DNA of 17,395 nt, taken from Clostridia bacterium. Lineage in GTDB: Bacteria > Bacillota > Clostridia > Oscillospirales > CAG-272. The notes under the pieces were generated by a model. The model was not told the DNA's origin. It searched no databases and saw only the letters and a list, made by a program, of their open reading frames with translations. The position numbers were made by a program, and so were the translations under genes. Location: assembly GCA_017451975.1 (NCBI GenBank), contig JAFTNI010000185.1, positions 1-17,395 on the forward strand, written 5' to 3'. How positions within the stretch are numbered: the stretch's first letter is position 1; each line of letters opens with the position of its first letter. Positions 14,041-17,395 of this stretch are shown here, in pieces.

Positions 14041-15330
14041 TTAATCTACAAAATCAAATTCAAGACCGTATATGCTTACTTCCGAGCCATCGGAAATGCC
14101 GAGCGAGCGCATTTTTTCTATAATGCCGCTTGTGCGGAGCGTGCGCTCGAAATACATGAGCGATTCGCGGTCGTCCAGGTTTACGCCGCGCATAAAGTTT
14201 TCGAGCCACTCACCCTCAACGTAGAACATACCGTTTTCGAAGGAAACCGTGATGTCACACGGGTCAAGCTCGGAAAAGTCTTTGCGCTCTACGGGGATTT
14301 CCTCTGCCTCGTAAATTGTAAGAGGGGGTAGCTCCTTGAGCTTTTCATTTACCTTCTGGCAGAGAAGCGTGGTGTTCTTCTTCGTTGCCGCGCTTATGTA
14401 AACTATTTCATAGCCCATCATTTCGCAGAATTCCTCAAATTCGGAAAGGTCTGCGCCCTCCCAAAGCACATCGCTTTTGTTTGCCGCTATAATTTGCGGG
14501 CGGCTTGCAAGCTCCTCGCTGTATTTGCGCAGCTCTGCGTTTATCGTTTGTATATCCTCAATAGGGTCGCGACCCTCTGTGCCCGCAACGTCTACCACGT
14601 GCACAAGCAGGCGGCAACGGTCTACGTGGCGCAAAAATTCGTGGCCAAGGCCTATGCCGTCGGATGCGCCTTCTATAAGACCGGGGATATCTGCCGCTAC
14701 AAAGCCTTCGCCCTCGCCGACGCTCACAACGCCGAGCATGGGGGCAAGAGTTGTGAAGTGGTAGTTTGCAATCTTCGGGCGAGCCGCGCTTATAACGGAA
14801 AGAAGGGTGGATTTGCCTACGTTGGGCAAACCGACGAAGCCGACGTCGGCAAGCATTTTAAGCTCGAAAATAACTTCGCGCTCCTCGCCCTTGTAGCCCG
14901 TTTTTGCAAAGCGTGGCGCTTGGCGCGTGGGCGTTGCGAAGTGTGTGTTGCCCCAGCCGCCCTTGCCGCCGCGCGCAAGCACGAAGGGCTCGCTATCGCT
15001 CATATCCTTTATGATTTTGCCGCTTGCTGCGTCCTTTATAACCGTGCCCTCCGGCACCTTCAGCACGAGGTCCTCGGCGTTTGCGCCGTGGAATTTTTCG
15101 CTCATGCCGTTTTCGCCGTTTCTCGCGACGAATTTTCTTTTGTTCTTGTAGGCAAGCAGCGTGTTCACGCCCTTGTCTATTTCCACAACTACGTTGCCGC
15201 CGCTGCCGCCGTCGCCGCCGGAGGGGCCGCCGTGGGAAATATATTTTTCTCTGTGGAATGCGATGGCGCCGTTGCCGCCGTCGCCTGCTTTAACGTAAAT
15301 TTTAACGTGATCGTAAAAATCGTATGTCAT
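14041..15330 (-). CDS. obgE: Obg/CgtA GTPase with C-terminal OCT domain
   Basis: This essential GTPase binds the 50S ribosomal subunit late in assembly and links it to growth and stress state. The 429-residue product has the Gly-rich Obg fold (1-158, with GDGGNGAIAFHREK and GGPSGGDGGSGG). The G domain has P-loop GLPNVGKST (167-175), DIPG (214-217), NKSD (284-287) and SAAT (313-316). After a linker comes an OCT domain (about 355-429), present in many Firmicutes forms. GAGGAA (15339-15344) is eight bases ahead of the ATG, and the ATG overlaps the ligA stop (ATGA at 15327-15330), so translation is probably coupled to ligA. The usual rpmA neighbour is absent. Confidence 0.97.
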   Translation of the reverse strand: MTYDFYDHVKIYVKAGDGGNGAIAFHREKYISHGGPSGGDGGSGGNVVVEIDKGVNTLLAYKNKRKFVARNGENGMSEKFHGANAEDLVLKVPEGTVIKDAASGKIIKDMSDSEPFVLARGGKGGWGNTHFATPTRQAPRFAKTGYKGEEREVIFELKMLADVGFVGLPNVGKSTLLSVISAARPKIANYHFTTLAPMLGVVSVGEGEGFVAADIPGLIEGASDGIGLGHEFLRHVDRCRLLVHVVDVAGTEGRDPIEDIQTINAELRKYSEELASRPQIIAANKSDVLWEGADLSEFEEFCEMMGYEIVYISAATKKNTTLLCQKVNEKLKELPPLTIYEAEEIPVERKDFSELDPCDITVSFENGMFYVEGEWLENFMRGVNLDDRESLMYFERTLRTSGIIEKMRSLGISDGSEVSIYGLEFDFVD

Positions 15331-15914
15331 ATCTTTTGTTCCTCAATTATTTTCAAAAATTCTTCTTCGTCTCTTATTCTTATGCCCAGGCTCTGCGCCT
15401 TCGTAAGCTTAGAGCCTGCCTCTGCACCCGCAAGCACCACGTGCGTTTTCTTTGAAACGCTGCCCGAGCATTTGCCGCCGTAGCTTTCTATAAGCTTGCT
15501 TGCGTCTGCGCGCGAAAGCGTGGGCAGCGTGCCTGTGAGCACGAACGTCATCCCTGCGAGGAAATCGCCTTTTTTATCGCTTTCATACTTCGTGGTAACG
15601 CCGCACTGCTCAAGCTCGCTTATAAATTCGCGCGTGCCGGGGTGAGCGAAAAAGCCAATAACGTCCTCTGCCATAATTTCACCGAAATCCTCTATAGAGG
15701 TAAGCTCTTCCGCCGTGGCGGTGAAAAGCTTTTCTATATCGCCGAAGCGGGAAGCAAGGCTCTTTGCCGCCTTTTCGCCTATATTGCGTATGCCCAAGGC
15801 GTAAATGAGCTTATCAAGCCCCTGCGTTTTGGATTTTTCTATTGCGGCAATAAGGTTTTGCGCGCTCTTTTCTCCCATACGCTCGAGTTTTGCTACGTCG
15901 TCTGCGCGCAGGGA
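15327..15914 (-). pseudogene. ligA: C-terminal part of NAD-dependent DNA ligase, after the in-frame TAG
   Basis: This 195-codon segment continues in exactly the same frame as the upstream ligase part, directly after the TAG. It opens SLRADDVAKLERMGEKSAQN, the expected junction into the helix-hairpin-helix domain (with ALGIRNIGEKAAKSL). The BRCT domain follows (AGMTFVLTGTLP through SKKTHVVLAG). Both are needed for full DNA binding by LigA. The sequence shows no decay beyond the stop. The first internal ATG (15876-15878) has no convincing ribosome binding site, so independent translation is doubtful. It ends in TGA overlapping the obgE start. It may be read through, or the TAG may be an error. 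Confidence 0.85.
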
Positions 15915-15917
15915 CTA
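15915..15917 (-). other. In-frame amber codon 473 of ligA
   Basis: On the minus strand the codons read GTT TCC GAC CTC TAG TCC CTG CGC. TAG is one base from TAC or TAT, which fits the aromatic residue common at this position in LigA. The frame is unbroken on both sides, so this is not a frameshift. Confidence 0.9.
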
Positions 15918-17333
15918 GAGGTCGGAAACCTTTTCTATAAGCCCTTCGGAAAGCAAAAGCTTTACCACGGCAGGGCCCATGCCGTCTATATTCATAGCAT
16001 CGCGCGAGGCAAAATGCTCTATGCTTCGCTCTATCTGCGCCGGGCAGGAGCTTGGGTTTGTGCATCTTGTTGCCGCCTCGTCCTCCGTTTTGTAAACGGG
16101 CTCGCCGCAGGAGGGGCAGCGCGAGGGCATTTCATAGGGCACTTCCGCGCCCGTGCGCTCTTCTTTGCAAACGGAAACTATTTCGGGTATAATGTCGCCC
16201 GCCTTTTGCAAAATTACCGTGTCGCCCACGCGAATGTCCTTTTCGCGTATGAAATCTATATTGTGAAGCGTGGCGGCGGAAACGGTGCTTCCCGCAACGC
16301 GCACGGGGGAAAGCAGGGCTTTGGGCGTAAGCACGCCCGTGCGCCCCACCTGTACAATAATATCCTCAACCTTTGTTCTGGCTTGCTCGGGCGGGAATTT
16401 GTATGCCGCCGCCCATTTCGGTGTGCTTGCGTTTTCGCCCATTTCCGTGCGCTCGGCAAAAACGTCTGCCTTTATAACAACGCCGTCTATATCGTACGGC
16501 AGCTTCGGGCGCTTTTTGCCAAGCTCCTCGATTCTTTTTAAGATATTTGCCGTGCCGGAAAGCAGAGCGCGGTCGGTTATGACGTTGAAGCCTTGGGAAG
16601 CCAAGTATTCAAGGCTTTCCGTGTGCGAGGAAAACTCGCGCCCATCTATGCGCTGAATGTTGAAAATGAAGATATCGAGCCCGCGCTTAGCCGTTATTTT
16701 GGAATCGAGCTGGCGAAGCGAGCCCGCCGCCGCGTTTCTGGGGTTGGCGAAGGTCTTGAGCCCCGCTTCCTCGTTTTCCTCGTTGAGCTTTGCAAAGCGC
16801 TTGCGCGGCATATATACCTCGCCGCGTACCTCCAGAAGCGGGAGCGCATCGGGAAGTGTAAGCGGTATTGATTTTATGGTTTTTAGGTTTTCGGTTACGT
16901 TTTCGCCCACGATACCGTCGCCGCGGGTGGAGCCGACCGTCAGCTTGCCGTCGCGGTATTCAAGCGAAACGGAAAGACCGTCTATCTTCGGCTCTACGGA
17001 AAAATATGGGTCGTGACCTACAACGTCTGCGCATTTCGTAAGGAAATCTTTCGTTTCCTCAAAAGAGAAAACGTCGGAAAGGCTGCCCATGCGCACGGTG
17101 TGCGTGACCTTTTCAAATTTATCCAGCGCTTCTCCGCCCACGCGCTGTGTGGGGGAATCCTCCGTGATAATGGCGGGGTAGAGCGCTTCAAGCTCCGAAA
17201 GGCGCTTGAACATCATATCGTATTCATAGTCGGAAATTTCGGGGTTATCATCTACGTAGTAAAGCTTCGACGCGCGGTTTATTTTTTCGCGCAGTTCTGC
17301 GGCTTCTTTTGCCGCATTTTGCAGTGAAATCAT
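15915..17333 (-). CDS. ligA: NAD-dependent DNA ligase, N-terminal part ending at an in-frame TAG
   Basis: LigA seals nicks during replication and repair using NAD+ and is normally essential. From the ATG at 17333 this part has 472 residues. It holds the NAD-binding Ia domain (YYVDDNPEISDYEYD), the adenylation domain with catalytic Lys116 in KIDG, the OB domain (GVLTPKALLSPVRVAG) and the Cys4 zinc finger (CPSC and two later Cys). It stops at TAG (15915-15917) where homologues continue, typically with Phe or Tyr after DL. The whole gene to 15327 would be 668 residues, the normal length. An upstream in-frame TTG at 17348 overlaps the ribosome binding site GGAGAG (17341-17346), so the ATG is preferred. 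Confidence 0.9.
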   Translation of the reverse strand: MISLQNAAKEAAELREKINRASKLYYVDDNPEISDYEYDMMFKRLSELEALYPAIITEDSPTQRVGGEALDKFEKVTHTVRMGSLSDVFSFEETKDFLTKCADVVGHDPYFSVEPKIDGLSVSLEYRDGKLTVGSTRGDGIVGENVTENLKTIKSIPLTLPDALPLLEVRGEVYMPRKRFAKLNEENEEAGLKTFANPRNAAAGSLRQLDSKITAKRGLDIFIFNIQRIDGREFSSHTESLEYLASQGFNVITDRALLSGTANILKRIEELGKKRPKLPYDIDGVVIKADVFAERTEMGENASTPKWAAAYKFPPEQARTKVEDIIVQVGRTGVLTPKALLSPVRVAGSTVSAATLHNIDFIREKDIRVGDTVILQKAGDIIPEIVSVCKEERTGAEVPYEMPSRCPSCGEPVYKTEDEAATRCTNPSSCPAQIERSIEHFASRDAMNIDGMGPAVVKLLLSEGLIEKVSDL

Positions 17334-17395
17334 ATGTTCACTCTCCAAAAAATAAATTATTAATAATATTTTATCATATTTTCTGAAAAAAGAAT

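Noticed and set aside
15915..15917. Genome-wide reassignment of TAG to an amino acid
   Set aside because: TAG ends four other genes in the window (8897-8899, 8906-8908, 9328-9330, 9691-9693) at sensible lengths. No extra in-frame TAG is seen in the other conserved genes.
15879..15917. Frameshift in ligA
   Set aside because: Both parts are in the same frame, and the 12 codons between the TAG and the next ATG translate into the expected conserved sequence. Only a substitution is needed.
1..17395. CRISPR arrays, tRNA or rRNA genes, transposases, phage genes
   Set aside because: I looked for direct repeats with spacers, cloverleaf ends, rRNA words and recombinase motifs on both strands and saw none. 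This was by eye, so a short tRNA-like element could be missed.

Overview
The window looks like chromosome from a low-to-mid GC Firmicute of the Clostridia type, probably a gut commensal. The signs are a MecA-type adaptor, a TagO/WecA-type transferase, strong AGGAGG-like ribosome binding sites, consensus TTGACA/TATAAT promoters and many hairpin-plus-T terminators. Most genes are roughly half G+C. The exception is a stretch near 3300-6010, which is visibly AT-rich. I cannot place the organism below class from this sequence alone.

Layout, left to right. Positions 2-1520 hold an ECF-type sigma factor, cut by the window edge, overlapping a single-pass membrane protein with a Thr/Ser-rich stalk that may regulate it. 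Positions 1643-2644 hold an orphan multi-pass membrane protein with its own promoter, facing a type-4 uracil-DNA glycosylase across a shared terminator. Positions 3402-6047 form an AT-rich unit with a consensus promoter, a secreted subtilisin-family protease, a lipoprotein and a terminator. Positions 6057-8899 hold a divergent pair, mecA on the minus strand and trpS on the plus strand, with a TagO/WecA-like sugar-phosphate transferase after trpS. Positions 8906-9936 hold three small minus-strand genes of unknown function. Positions 10021-10779 hold a small membrane protein and an acyl carrier protein. Positions 10981-13368 hold a minus-strand MFS/OPA-like transporter followed by an unknown membrane protein. 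Positions 13601-17333 hold a minus-strand run ligA, obgE and a psiE-like gene, closed by a 21-bp-stem terminator.

Two points stand out. First, the NAD-dependent DNA ligase is intact along its full expected length (668 codons plus stop) except for one in-frame TAG at codon 473, just before the helix-hairpin-helix region. The gene is normally essential, so this is a sequence error, a recent mutation or readthrough. TAG ends four other genes here, which argues against wholesale recoding. Second, the C-terminus of the lipoprotein after the subtilisin aligns without gaps over 36 residues to the end of the protease's own propeptide-like region. This suggests a membrane-anchored, propeptide-like inhibitor or chaperone paired with the protease. 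The protease also has Glu where the catalytic Asp is expected.

I saw no tRNA, rRNA, CRISPR array, transposase or riboswitch. No gene-free stretch exceeds 300 bases. The longest (3219-3490, 10780-10980, 13369-13600 and 6645-6829) hold promoters, terminators and degenerate hairpin repeats.
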